Of a DNA stretch of 64,000 nt, positions 35,011 through 47,024 are shown in pieces. Positions within the stretch are counted from its first letter, which is position 1. Each line of letters opens with the position of its first letter. Source of the DNA: Buddleja alternifolia (lineage: Eukaryota > Streptophyta > Magnoliopsida > Lamiales > Scrophulariaceae); contig CM033396.1 in the NCBI GenBank assembly GCA_019426215.1, positions 36,384,503-36,448,502 of the forward strand, read 5' to 3'. Position numbers and translations under genes: made by a program. The notes under the pieces are model-generated. The model was not told the DNA's origin. It saw only the letters and a list, made by a program, of their open reading frames with translations, and did no database searches.

Positions 35011-35388
35011 AGGGAAAATATCACTTTTGGTCCTAGGAGTTCGGCTAAAACACTTTTAGTTCCATAGGAATTTTTTTGACACTTTTGGTCTCATTAAATT
35101 CAAAATGTGACACTTTTAGTCCCAACCGTATGTTTTTGGGCGAAAAATACCAACGTGAGACATACACTCTATTAGAACAAGTGGAATATAAAATAAAAAT
35201 TCTAAATTAAATTCATTTTTGGTCCCCAACCGTCCAAAACACTTGCCATTTTCCGTCAATTTTTTAACTTTCGGGGCCAAAAATGTCACATTTTGAGTTT
35301 AATGGGATCAAAAGTGTCAAAAAATATCTCTTGGAACTAAAAAGTATTTTGACCGAACTCCTATGGGACCAAAAATGATTTTTTTCCC
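35011..35388. mobile_element. Mutator-type foldback element, 378 bp, perfect 9-bp target duplication
   Basis: AGGGAAAATATCACTTTTGGTCC at the left is mirrored by GGGACCAAAAATGATTTTTTTCCC at the right. CAACTATCA flanks both ends (35002-35010, 35389-35397). The surrounding 55-60 bases (CAATAACTTTGGGTGCAATTCTC...) are present on both sides, at 34961-35010 and 35406-35458, so the element landed in an older tandem duplication. Confidence 0.85.
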
Positions 35389-35528
35389 CAACTATCAATT
35401 TAACATAGGCCAATAACTTTGGGTGCAATTCTCTAGATTATGCAAAAGCAACTATCAATTTAACACGTAATTTCGTCTGAATTTAGTTCAAAATAGGATA
35501 TCCTTGTAGATGAACGAGTCTCCACTAT

Positions 35529-36306
35529 CATGGTTCAAAGTATCGGCCGATATTCGATGATATCAGCCGATACGTAACCGGATCGAACCCCTCCGATCCG
35601 ATAAAATCTGGCGATACGGGTTGATACCGTTTGGGCATGGTATCGCCGATATTATCGGATATCGGCCGATAATATCGGCGATGTCATGATATTATCGGAT
35701 TATATCCGATAATATCGGCCGATTTCCGATGATACGGCCGATTTACCACCATGGATGGGCAAGTGAAAATATGAAGAAGACGGTCCAGGAAAGAGAAAGA
35801 AGAAAAGGAAAAAAAGAAAAAAAGAGGAAAAGCAAACTTACGGCAAACCATGGGATATCGGCCTTCGGCGGTGGCGCCGGCAGAGGCGGGTTGCAGCGGC
35901 GATGGAAGCTATCGGCGATGAGAGAGGTGAGGTGAGGTGGAGAGAGAGAGAGAAAAAGTTGGTTTCTGCTTTATTTTCCTCTCGCCAGTGTGTAATATAT
36001 TTGGGGATAATTTCTTACAATTATCTTTTTGGCCCCTATAATTATGAGATTATATATTTGGGCACAATTAATTTTGATTTTTGGTTCGGTTCGGTTCGTT
36101 TAATATAGCAAATATTTTTAATATGTATTAAAAAGTAATAATTTGTGTCATTTATATTTGTCTCTAATTTTAATAATTTTTTTAGAATTTTTGGGGCATT
36201 GTATAATGTTTTTGTATCGTATCGCCCGATAATATCCCGATACGCCGCGACCGATATGGAGCAGCAGCACCCGATATTATCCCCGATACCGCGACTTTGA
36301 ACCATG
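35529..36306. mobile_element. hAT-like non-autonomous element rich in CCGATA palindromes
   Basis: TIR CATGGTTCAAAG at the left and CTTTGAACCATG at the right, with an 8-base target duplication TCCACTAT (35521-35528, 36307-36314), fit the hAT superfamily. The left 200 bases are dense in GATATTATCGG/CCGATAATATC palindromes, and similar units recur near the right end. No transposase. Confidence 0.8.
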
Positions 36307-36553
36307 TCCACTATTCAAGCTTTGTTTACTATGACGGACAAACATAGATTCATCGAACTCAGAGCTAAGTCCTTTGCCTAGACATTCCTGTTACTAAAAT
36401 AGGTTGCTAATATATGTTTTCGCCAAACACCTGATAATATGTTAATGGACCTGTAATGCAACCTTAATTAAGGAGGCTTTTGGCTGCTTAAATTCTGCCT
36501 GCACATTCAACATGACAGCCAATTATCCAAGAAAAGAAGAAAAACATTCCCAT

Positions 36554-36748
36554 TATTAGATTAGAGAAAACCCCGTAGGGAACTTATATTATTGAATAAC
36601 ATATTTATAGAGTTACAAGAAAGAGAATACAAGAAAACCCTAAACTATAAAGAAGATAAAAGATAAATAAGGTAATAAAAATACTAATCTAACTAGAGAA
36701 ACAATAATAATACTAATCTAATTAGGAGAGCAATAATAATATCTAACA
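36554..36748. mobile_element. Solo LTR of the TRIM family
   Basis: TATTAGATTAGAGAAAACCCC ... ATCTAACA resembles the 206-bp LTRs at 51609-51814 and 52693-52898. A 5-base target duplication CCCAT flanks it (36549-36553, 36749-36753), so it is a solo LTR left after recombination. Confidence 0.75.
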
Positions 36749-36800
36749 CCCATTAGCACAATAAAATGTGAAAATTTAGCGTTAAAAGTATATTTCTTAC

Positions 36801-37907
36801 TAGAGAAAAATGCAAAATTAGTCCTGTAACTATAGTGGGCTGGCAAGATTGGTCCTGTATTATTTGAATTGGCAAAATTGGTCTTGTAACTATAAAAAAT
36901 TCGCAATTTGAGGATAAATTTGACCGGAAAGCCCTAATTTGGCCGGAAATTGGTCATGTGACATGCACATGACCAATTCAATTTGGGGATTTTTGATTTT
37001 TAGATCAAATCGGCTTAGATGGATTCCAAAGTTGCTAGCTTGAAAAAAAATCGGCTTAGGTGGACTTTTAATTTATTACATTTAAATTAATATATTAAAA
37101 ATATCTCAAACTTAATAAAAGAAAACCTAAAAGTACCCACCCCCTACCCCGCATCTTCCACCCCCACCCCGACCCCGCCTCTTCCACCGCCACCCCACCC
37201 AACCCCCGCCTCTTCCACCCCAATCGGACCACCACAAGGTCAGCCCACACCCTTCTCTCCCGGATCGGCCCCTCCCCTCTCTAATCTGTGTGTGTTTCCT
37301 ATTCAATGTGTGTGTGTTGTGTGTGTTCGACGGGTGTGTGTGTTCGATGGGTGTGTATCTAGGTGTGGCGTCGGGATTAAGGTCAGGAAAAGTGGGAGGC
37401 GGCGACGGCGAGGGAAGGTGGGGGAGGCAGGGACGAAGTGGGGAGGCGGGGAAAAGATTGTGCGTGGCGTGGGTGGGGGCTGTTGGAGAAGATGACCAAT
37501 TTTCACTTTTTTTTTCTTTTCCATTTTGTCTTTACAATAAATTATTATAATTTCTAATATACATTTATTTAATTTGAAAATAAATTTGAAACAATTTCCA
37601 TATTTTCTAATTTTTTTGGATATTTTAATGTTTTTTTATATTTTTTTAATATTTTTTGATTTACTAATTTTTTTTTGATACATGTCACATCTTTTAAATA
37701 ACTGAAAATTAAAAAAATGCCACATGGCAAATTCAGCCGGAAAATCAAAAAAAATCCCCAAATTGAATGCCACATGGCAAACTCCGGCCAAATTAGGGCT
37801 TTCCAGTCAATTTTTTGATAGTTACAAGACCAATTTTGTCAAATCAAATAATACGGGACCAATTTTGCCAGCCCCTATAGTTACAAGACTAATTTTGCAT
37901 TTTTCTC
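36801..37907. mobile_element. Foldback element, about 1.1 kb
   Basis: GAGAAAAATGCAAAATTAGTCCTGTAAC at the left is inverse to GTTACAAGACTAATTTTGCATTTTTCTC at the right. Arms of about 200 bases include CTAATTTGGCCGG and its mirror. TTTCTTAC flanks both sides (36793-36800, 37908-37915). The GC-rich middle (37136-37490) has several overlapping short frames on both strands and no convincing gene. Confidence 0.8.
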
Positions 37908-38295
37908 TTTCTTACCGTGTCGTTGCCGCTTTCTCCGGGAGATTATAGTCTAGCTATATGCATGCATCATATATATTTCCAGTAAACAACAGACTCAGAG
38001 ACATCAATTAACATATATACCCTTTGTGTTGTGATTTCTGAAGGGCTGGTCCTCCATATATATATAGGAAAGAAATAGATTACTTGTAACTTGTAATATT
38101 AATGGGAAAAATAGTTGGTCACATATTCTTTTGAGTTCCTTTCTGGAGTTAGTGGCGGTTCCTTTTCTCATTTTATTAAGACAATCAATCCTATTTTCTC
38201 CACCCCTTGAGACATCCAACAATTAAAAAGAGAAGTAACCGCCTGAGCAAATCAAATAAGCAACTAATTGGTAGACTTTTGGTATTTTTCCTTAG

Positions 38296-38429
38296 CGCCG
38301 ATGCATCCATTCGTGAAATGGTCTCAAGTTGTGAGAATTCAGAGGAAGAAGATGATCTTGAAGCAGAGATTGAAGGTTCCGCCTCCGATCCAGTCCATCA
38401 GTTCTCCAAGACACTTGACAAAAACTTGG
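38296..38429 (+). pseudogene. Ribosomal protein eL8 (RPL7a) exon fragment
   Basis: Preceded by an acceptor-like CCTTAG, the block reads HPFVKWSQVVRIQRKK then ILKQRLKVPPPI. After a small insertion it continues in another frame as HQFSKTLDKNLG, and is followed by a GT donor at 38430. This is the N-terminal RNA-binding segment of eukaryotic RPL7a, a large-subunit ribosomal protein. The frame shift and the absence of other exons make it a fragment. The copia derivative begins about 70 bases downstream, in the would-be intron. Confidence 0.65.
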
Positions 38430-39035
38430 GTTTGTACATGCGTGCTTCCTCTCTCTCTCCCTTTTTTAATTTCTGTTAGGTATTCACTTATTTATTTATT
38501 TGATAGCTTTGCCTGGTAATTTTTGGGTGTAAATATCTATTACAATGCGGAAGCGATATAATATAGAGGATAATATATATTGCAAAATGAGAGTATTACA
38601 ATATTTTTTTAAGCTAGTGCAATATTTTATTTGATAGCTTTGCGTGGTAATTTTTGGGTGTAAATATCTATTACAATGCGGAAGCGATATAATATAGAGG
38701 ATAATATATATTGCAAAATGAGAGTATTACAATATTTTTTCAAGCTAGTGCAATATAGACTTGGAATATTTTTAGAGTACAAAGGGAGTTTTCTAACTCT
38801 CAATAAGCTCTAGGCTAAGCTTTCTATCTTTCCATATAACAAATGAGTAGAAGTAGAGCTTTATTTATAGAGCAATATCACCTCCTAAGATTTATCAAGT
38901 ATTTGTTAGAAGATAAGATAAGATATGATGAGATAAGATTGAGGTATAAACTTGTCACCAAAATTTTAGGTTGTTCCGCCTGCCGACTTAGTAAGCTTAG
39001 GAGAGAAGAATTACAATTTATTTTATTAACACCCC

Positions 39036-39310
39036 CTCTTAATTTGTAATTCGGACACCTTTCTGGGATTGCTCAAGCTTCTCAAAAGTAATTGCTTTGG
39101 TGAAGCTATCTGTGAGTTGTTCTCCTGTATTCATGAACTCCAACTTGATTTGTTGATCACTCACGAGACTTCTAATGAAGTGATGTCGAAGTTCAATGTG
39201 CTTCGACCTTACATGAAAAACTGGATTTTTTGTCATCGCAATTGTTGAGATTAGGCTGACTGGATAGACAATATCAGGCCTCGTATTTGTTAAGTATAGA
39301 TCAATGAGCC
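39036..39310 (-). pseudogene. Copia pol C-terminus (RT end and RNase H)
   Basis: The minus strand reads LTNTRPDIVYPVSLIS and then, after an apparent internal deletion, VFHVRSKHIELRHHFIR and GEQLTDSFTKA, the ending of Ty1/copia RNase H (R-S-K-H-I-E ... D-x-F-T-K). The stop is next to the polypurine tract and LTR. Confidence 0.75.
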
Positions 39311-39743
39311 TACTAAACTTCTATACATCTTCGCATCAACTTTGGTTGCATCGTCATTTAACTGCAATTTTTCACTTGCTACAAGAGGGGTCGAGATTGG
39401 CTTGCAATTACTCATCTGAAATTTTTTCAATTACTCGTCTAAACTGCAACTGCTCCTTTTTCCTCCAATTTGATGTGATTTGCCATCTCCGAGTTTCAAT
39501 TCTGATGAATATGTTTCATCGACTACCACGAACATATTTTTATTTCCACACATGTGATTGCTGCAACTACTATCTATATACCAAATATTCTCACTTGTTC
39601 TTGGGAGTTTAAACAGAAATAAAATACCCGACCTCTCTTTTCTTGTTCCTATGTGAAATTTGCTTCATTTTTTCCTCCATCTTCTTTATACCAACAATTG
39701 CTTTGAGAGTAGTTTGCATTTTTGCATCTACACTTGTTGCTAC

Positions 39744-40656
39744 CAAGGACTTAAATATCGATTTCGGAGTAGATATCGGTGTAGTAAATTTATGAAAATT
39801 TCGATGAAAATTTCGGGGATATTCAAAATTTCGGTTTTGATTTTAAAGAAATCTTGGAAATTTATAAAAAATATTTAGAAATTTACAATAAAATTTTGGG
39901 TAACTTTAATTATCATACTTATGCATCTATTACATCAATAATATTTTATATATAATATATGGATAATGAATTTGTTAAATAATATCACTAAATACTATTG
40001 CGAAAAATATGAAATAAATATAATTTGATAGTATGATAATAACCAGATCTCATGAGAACTTCATTAAAATAAATTGTACTAAGATTTAAGTAAAAGTTAC
40101 TACTCAATACCACATCGAGTTTCTAGGACGATCGAAATCGCTATCACTAGTATCTGTCCTACATCTACTTTCATATTGCAAGTGAAAATTATTAGTTACA
40201 TTTTGACAATATTTCGCCCATGACATGGAATGTTGGTAGTACTGTATATAATGATGATGATGATATCCTTCTGGTATTGAATCTTGAAAAACCCCAATGG
40301 AGTAGTACAATTTCTTCAATCATATTCATTTTCAATTTTTTTATTTACTGCTTCTTATGGTTGGGGGGTAAGTGGTAGGTGATGTCCTTACCAAGTATAA
40401 ATAAATATAATTTTCTAATTATATAATATTTAAAAATATAAAAAAAAATTATTTAAAAATATAAAAAAAAATTCGGCCGAAATTTTGATGGATATTTAAC
40501 AAAACTATTTTAAATTTTGGAAAATTTCGGGTTTCGGTCGAACTTTCAAAAGATATTCAGCAAAATTGGATCGAAAGTTTGATTTCGCTTTGGGACCTCC
40601 CGAAATCCGAAATTTCAGTCGAAATTTCGGTGTTTCGACTGAAATTTAAGACCATG
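39744..40656. mobile_element. hAT-like non-autonomous element inserted in copia gag
   Basis: The left end CAAGGACTTAAAT and right end ATTTAAGACCATG are inverse. Flanks GTTGCTAC (39736-39743) and GTTGCAGC (40657-40664) form an 8-base duplication with two mismatches. AAATTTCGG/CCGAAATTT units are frequent near both ends. Gag zinc-knuckle coding resumes on the far side. Confidence 0.7.
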
Positions 40657-41536
40657 GTTGCAGCAATCTTTGGTGTCGTGACCACTTCTTCGGCAGATGT
40701 GGCAATAAGAATCGGAATTTAGAGTTAAATTTCGTTGATTAAAATTGCCTCTTCTTCCTCGTCCTCGTGCTTGGAAGTTTTGATTTCTGCCATGGCCTCT
40801 TCCTCTTGTTAGGAAGTTATTATGTTTTTCTTGTTTATGCTCCTTCTCATTTTTCTGCTCGGAAACACTGGCTTTTACTCGAAAGGCTTGTTCCAAGCTT
40901 TGGCTTGTAAATCTGCTCATTCTCTTTTCATGGGCTTCTAATGATCTCATAAGTTCATCCAATGATAGTTTGGGCAAATCTTTGGCCTCTTTAATGGCAG
41001 CAACTATGGTTCAAATTTTGCTGGTAGACACCGCAACACTTTTTCGACAATTTTTTGATCTTCAAGTGTATCACCGTATCCTATGATTTAATTCGACCAT
41101 GGGAACTTGCGAAAAGAATTCTTGCACATTCTCTCTATCTTTCATGGCTAAGTTATCAAAATCTAGCCATAAATTTTGCAATTTTATAGAGATGACTTTT
41201 TCATAACCTCCAAATTGTTTTTTCAATATCTCTCATGCATCTTTTGAAGTTGTTACACACGTAATCCTAGGAAGGATAGATCGACTTATCCCTTGGTGCA
41301 TAAATGACAAGGCCCTTGCATCTTTGGTCTTGTTCTCTTTATGCTCTTTCCTTTTTGCGGCTGTTAACGCGGCTTCCTCCTCCAGAGTATATGATTCATA
41401 CCCCTCTTCAACAACGTCCCATAATTCGTGGGACACGAACAACGTCCTCATTAGAACGCTCCATAGCTCATAGTCTTGACCAACAAAGATACGGACACCT
41501 TGTGAAGGCTAGCTCGCCATTGCTTGTCGACGTCAT
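40657..41536 (-). pseudogene. Copia Gag with zinc knuckle
   Basis: On the minus strand from about 41536: a DYELWSVLMRTLF-type start (in a shifted frame), then MRTLFVSHELWDVVEEGYE, LSLDELMRSLEAHE, an Arg/Gly-rich run (RGRGHGRNQNF), and the CCHC knuckle CHICRRSGHDTKDC. Several frame changes occur. This nucleocapsid-like protein would package the element RNA. The hAT-like element interrupts it right after the knuckle, and a second Cys-rich part continues at about 39650-39743. Confidence 0.75.
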
Positions 41537-41570
41537 CTTTATCTTTGAAATGGATTATCAGGCCAAGGGT

Positions 41571-41583
41571 GGCTCTGATACCA
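41571..41583 (-). other. Copia primer-binding site (tRNA-iMet)
   Basis: Minus strand TGGTATCAGAGCC, six bases after the end of the 5' LTR. This is the standard plant copia PBS. Confidence 0.85.
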
Positions 41584-42699
41584 CAAATATGTTGGGTGTA
41601 AATATGTATAACAATACGAAAACGATATATAGAGGATAATATATATTGCAAAATGAGAGTGTTACAATATTTTTCCAAGCTAATGCAATATACTAAAAGT
41701 GTGGATCATTTAGGTGTTTCTTCCAATTGTAAATAGACAATCATACCCTTCTCTTAATTGATTATTTATTTAATTACATTCATCTTCTAGACATCCTTAG
41801 AAATACTAAAATTCTATATTATACTAAAAGTGTGTATCATTTAGGGGTCATTTGGTTCAGGGTTGAGATTATATTTGACCCAATAGTCAATGAGTTTGAA
41901 ATCATAGGCTAATGAAACCACATGTAAAAAAATTTGTTTGGTTGCTATTTTTGGCCCACCATTTATGTGGGGCCCAACAATTGATGTATGTTTGGTTGGA
42001 TGATTTACATAGGTTGGGTTTAGGTAAAATACTAAAATATCCTCAAAAAACTTAGTATATGCCTATTTTGCCCTTCAAGTAAAAATGTGCTAAACGTACC
42101 ACTACCCCATCCCCAAACCCTTTGTAGCAGCCGTTTTTAGTAGACAAAGGGAGAAAACCAACTTGAATTCTACGAAACCATATACTTTTGGTTCAAAATT
42201 TTATTTATTTTATATATTAGCGTTCACTGCATGTTTTGGTACTGATTTTTCGAACTTTTTTCTTAGAATTTAACGAATCGACTGACATCTATAGGTAAGT
42301 TTTTGTAACTTAAAGAAATTTTTGGTTGATATTTGGATTTGTCCTATGAAGAAATTTTTGGTTGATATTTTGATTTTTCATATTTTTTTGGTTATTAAAA
42401 GTTTGCAATGCTGCATGTCTGGGCTCGTTCTTGCAACTTCGTGTTTCATGAAAATTATAATACGAGCAATTATCAGATGATTATTTCATCATATAATAAC
42501 CAAGGGTATTCTAATTTGTAGTCGGTAAAATAATTTCCTTAATAATTTCATCACTAAAGATCCAAGCCACGCAGAAGGTTAAACAGTCCTGAAAATTTAA
42601 ATTTCAATATAATCACAACCATAAAAGTGATAGAGTTTACGACCTTTCAACAGGACTTTTAGTTGTATATTTTCCATACAAATGGTTGTGGTATATTGA

Positions 42700-43072
42700 A
42701 TACAACTCGCATATACCTTCACCAAAGCAGTTACTTCTGAGAAGTTTGAGCGATTCAGGAAAGGCGTCCGAATTACAAATTAAGAGGGGGTGTTAATAAA
42801 ATAATTTTAACTCTTCTCTCCTAAGCTAACTAAGTCGGCAAGCGGAACAACCTAAAATTTTGGAGACAAGTTCACACCTCAATCTTATATTATCTTCTAA
42901 GAAATACTTGACAAATCTTAGGAGGTGATATTGCTCTATAAATAAAGCTCTACTTCTACTAATCATTTGTTATATAGAAAGATAGAGAGCTTAGCCTAGA
43001 GCTTATCGAGAGTTAGAAAACTCCCTTTGTACTATAAAAACATTCCAAGTCTATAGTATAGATAAATATAGA
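42700..43072 (+). mobile_element. Inverted copia 3' end: pol tail, polypurine tract and LTR part
   Basis: Reverse complement of 38760-39110: pol tail sequence, GAATTACAAATTAAGAGGGGG, then TGTTAATAAAATAA ... CATTCCAAGTCTATA. It stops at the LTR point where the 5' LTR at 41590-41688 is truncated. Together the two pieces make one whole LTR, suggesting an inversion of about 41689-43072. Segment 41689-42700 between them is AT-rich, with two ATACTAAAAGTGTG starts and no gene. Confidence 0.65.
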
Positions 43073-43519
43073 ATAGATATAGATACAGATATAGATATAT
43101 ATATATATATATATAAGTATGTATTTATTTGATATATATAGTAAAATATGTACATATTATATTTATAATCAGTGTAAAACAGATATTTAAAGTGATATAC
43201 TAGTACTTTTTTCTGTTATAAATGTATGATACCCTTATATAATAATATGTAATGAGGCTAGTGTTCTTGTTAATGATTCATGGATGTTAATCTTGATAAA
43301 TATTTCCCGATAAGTATTTTCTAAGTTATGAATTATCATTATCTTTCTATTAATTAGTTTAACAAAAAAGATGACAAACATTGTTTGCTTATTTAGTTTT
43401 AAAATTAAAATAATTTGAAAGACCACCAAATCGCACCGAACCCCACAAAACCGCACTTGGAAATTCAGTTTGAAATTAATAAAAGAAACCACAAAACGGA
43501 CCGCGATCACCCCTAGCTA
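43073..43519. other. Gene-free AT-rich stretch
   Basis: Contains an (AT)n microsatellite at about 43095-43114. Nothing else supported. Confidence 0.5.
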
Positions 43520-43656
43520 GTATACCCTCGGTGGGAAACCCAGTTGCATGCACCAAGACACAAAAATGTATATTCAATATAAAACAAGTCAAACATTTTC
43601 TATTTTTTTTTGTTGTGTCTTGGTGCATGCAATTGGGTCCCACACCGAGTGTATAC
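43520..43656. mobile_element. Short MITE, 137 bp
   Basis: GTATACCCTCGGTGGG...TTGCATGCACCAAGACACAA is mirrored by TTGTGTCTTGGTGCATGCAA...CACCGAGTGTATAC. Arms are about 45 bases. I could not assign a target duplication. Confidence 0.75.
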
Positions 43657-43793
43657 AAGAATTTTCCCTAGAATTAGTCTTTCCTGCCGGAATTTTGACA
43701 ACGGTGCAAAGTGTCAACATAATTGCAATTTCAGGGTGGAGACCGCCAAACTAACCCATTCTTAGGGTGCAACATGCAAATTACTCTAATAGG

Positions 43794-44414
43794 GAAAACT
43801 ACCAACACCCACTGCTATAATAGATAATTACACAAATTTACCCTCTATAATTAAAATTACAAATACCTCCCACTATAATCGAAAATTACATTTACCCCCA
43901 TGATATCAATTTTTTTATGACATCATCATGTGAACTTCCAAAAATGCCCCTGTCCAAATGTCATTTAAGAAAAATTACATCAACCTCACCTCTTACTTTT
44001 GAAATTACACAAACGTCCCTTGTGATAATACAATTCTTACAATCAATCCCTATCTATTAAAAAATTCTTATAATTTAACATTTAAAAACCTTACAATTAG
44101 ACCCATGTAGGGGGTGTTGGTACTTTAAAAACAATAGGGGGTTTTTGATAATCACAGATTATAAGAGGGAGTATGGTCGTAACAAAAATATTATAAGAGG
44201 GAGTACAGCCGTAACAAAAATATTATTGGAGCTTTTTTTATATTTTTTAATAATTTAAGTAAAGGGCAAAAATGTCATTTAGTATTGTTTGACCATTGAC
44301 CAAGGGTTTCTGTAATTTTCAATTATAGTGGGTTAGGTATTTATAATTTCGATTATAAGAAAGTAAGCTTGTATAATTATATATTATAGCATTGGGTGTT
44401 GGTGTAATTTTCCA
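43794..44414. mobile_element. Foldback element, about 620 bp
   Basis: GGGAAAACTACCAACACCCACTGCTATAAT at the left is mirrored by ATTATAGCATTGGGTGTTGGTGTAATTTTCC at the right, with further inverted ATTATAG/CTATAAT units. No coding content. Confidence 0.7.
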
Positions 44415-44769
44415 TTTAAATATGTAACACTTTTATGTTTGTAAATTAACACATGCTTTAGTTATATTTTTCTAATCTTAAGTATATAAGCATTGTTATA
44501 GTTATAAGATGATATTTAAAAAATTAATGGTGCAATTTTACGTATTAAAAATAAATCATAACACCTTTTAAATTTAATAGCTGCAATATTAAATTGAGAT
44601 ATTCGCAAAATACTATAGTAACAGTTGATTAAGTCTAGTTGCATTGTGATTATTTGTTCCAACCCGATTTTTATTTTCTTTCTAAAATCCACGAGGTTAA
44701 TAAATATTTCTATAATCAAAGCCCTGATTTTTATCACTGTTGAGTGTTAGTCTTTTTTCTTATTATTAT

Positions 44770-45370
44770 TTCTAGGAAAAATTACTAAACCCCCCCCCCC
44801 CCCCCTAAACAAAATATTTCATTTCTAAAAAGCCCATAGAAATATTTTTCAATCTTAAAAACCCATTCTACAAACTTTTCATTCCAAAAACCCCAAAAGT
44901 GAGCATCATCATATTTTTGGATGAAACTACCCTTCATTTATTAAGTTAATAATTGATCAATTATTTTTTCTTATAGGAATCGTTTTGCTTTAATTCTTTC
45001 AAATTGATGAATCATAAAATACGGATTTTATTTTGTAATATTAAAATTTTTAAATATTTGTATATAATTTATTTTGATTTTAATATGGTATTTATCTATA
45101 TATATATATATATGCTTTAAATTTTTTAAAAAGTATAAAAATTTGAAATTTTAAAATTAAAATCATAATTAGTACCAATTGTCAATATAATTTTTTTTAA
45201 ATAAATAAATTTCTTTGCAAAACTACAATTAACTAATTTTTAATCTAGAAAGTTAAGGGCAATTAAGTCCATAAATTTGTTAACCCTAAATATTGGGTTT
45301 TTTGGAATGACAAGTTAATTGAGTAGGTTTTTTGGATTCACAAATTACCAACCCCCCCCCCCCCCCCCCC
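44770..45370. other. AT-rich stretch bounded by two poly(C) runs
   Basis: Runs of 17 C (44790-44806) and 23 C (45352-45374). In between are CCCAAAAAAC-type units such as CCCCAAAAGTGAGC and GGGTTTTTTGGAATG that look like foldback arms. No clean element limits and no gene. Confidence 0.4.
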
Positions 45371-46576
45371 CCCCGGTGTTATTGAAAAGAAGTTGATTAC
45401 CCTTGTGTTATTTAAAAAGATTGATTACCCCCTGTGTTATAACCAATATAGCATTTTACACCCAAATTCCATTGCTTCAAATACACGCATCGACCATGAT
45501 AGCGGTTCTTATTTTTTTGCTTACTCAAATTACCCTCAAATATAATTATTCAACTTGGGGCCATTTAAGAACCCAAAATGTCCAATTGGTTGCTATTGGG
45601 AGTAGAGAATCGAGAAAAAAATGGAAAATTATAAATTCGAGAACACACTTATTTTTTTTGCTTAGTTTCTTTTTCAACTTCTCAAATTACCCTCAAATAT
45701 AATTATTCAACTTGGGGCCAATTAAGAACCCAAAATGTTCAATTTGTTGCTATTGGGAGTAGAGAATCGAGAAAAAAATGGAAAATTATAAATTAGAGAA
45801 CACTCTTATTTAATTAATTGGGTAATCAAATGGAGCATGATTCAAGGACAATTTATTCAAATTTTAGTATTTGGTTTAATATTTCATTATAACTTGTGAG
45901 CCAGAAATATCATTTGATTTTTTGCTCCAAATGGGGGTGTAAACAAGTCGAGTTTGGGAAAATTGCTCGGTTCAAGATCGAGCTTAGATATTCGAGCTTG
46001 AGCTTGACAAACCAGGATAAATGAGATCGAGCTCGAACCCCAAAAATTAGATAATATATATAATTAATTTTGCATTAATATATATTATTAAATATAATTA
46101 TTATAATATTAAATATATCATTATATATATATATATAATATTATGTATTATAAAATGTATTGGTATATATACTAGCAAATAGATATATAAAATATCATTT
46201 TTTTTAACAAGCTCGCGAATCGGCTCAAGCTCGGCTCGTCAAAACAAAAGTCATTAAAATAACCCTAAACTCCCAAAAGGCATTGTATACATCTGAATCC
46301 GTACCTTAACTATAAAATAAGAGTTCTTTTTTTTTTTGGGATAATTAAATAAGATTTTTTTTTTTCACTTTAATAAACGTAGTGTGCTCTGCAGCTTTGT
46401 CAAGAAATAAGGTTTACAGTGGTAGAAGGTGACTAGGGTAATTTTGGGGCAAAATTGTAATTTTGAAGAAAGTCAATGTCTGAAACTTTTGGGGGGAGTG
46501 AGCTATATTTTTTATAACACAAGGGGTAATCAGCTATTTTAAATAACACAGGGTAACTCTTTTCAAGAACACCGGG
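45371..46576. mobile_element. Foldback element, about 1.2 kb, with internal duplication
   Basis: CCCCGGTGTTATTGAAAAGAAG and GATTACCCCCTGTGTTATAA at the left are mirrored by TTATAACACAAGGGGTAATC and CTTTTCAAGAACACCGGGG at the right. Inside, an approximately 120-base block (CAAATTACCCTCAAATATAA...) is repeated at about 45525 and 45680. No gene. Confidence 0.75.
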
Positions 46577-46731
46577 GATAAATCGCCTTTTACCCTAATT
46601 TTTATGGTAGATGTTGAGTCATAATCTTATTGAAACTTGAAAGTAGTAGGTGAGGAGACTCCTGTTTAGTTCAGGTCAGGTCGAGCAAGAAATAGAATTT
46701 TATTAGTTATAGAATCATCGAAAAAATGCTT

Positions 46732-46768
<37 letters not shown>

Positions 46769-47024
46769 AAGTTGTTATCATTACCTTCTGCGATCAATAA
46801 GAATTTCCTTCCATCAGATTTCTTTTGTAGATTCTTTCTTTCTGTGTAAAACAAACTAGATAGAGAAACTGTCAATTGATAAGGCGAAAATCCAAAGATT
46901 CCATAATAGCCCACTAATCCTTGTAGAAGCCATCCTTTTGCATAATTTATACCATCCAACAAATTTTGGGGCCTTTCTTTTGTTTCTTATCATAATCACT
47001 CTGTATACATAGAAGATACGGGTC

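Larger units (their letters stand above)
38497..41688 (-). mobile_element. Ty1/copia retrotransposon derivative, internally deleted
   Basis: Minus-strand element. The 5' LTR (41590-41688) is cut short. The PBS complementary to tRNA-iMet is at 41571-41583. Gag follows, then an abrupt passage to the end of pol, a polypurine tract next to 39031, and a 3' LTR (about 38653-39031, ending TTAACA on the plus strand). Integrase and most of RT are missing. An approximately 130-base piece of the LTR is repeated in tandem (from about 38497 and 38631). A 913-bp hAT-like element sits inside gag. Confidence 0.75.

Noticed and set aside
37290..37550. Gly/Arg- or Cys/Val-rich frames
   Set aside because: They overlap on both strands in a GC-rich foldback centre; low-complexity composition.
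44770..45374. A further complete foldback element between the two poly(C) runs
   Set aside because: I could not find properly inverted ends or a target duplication.
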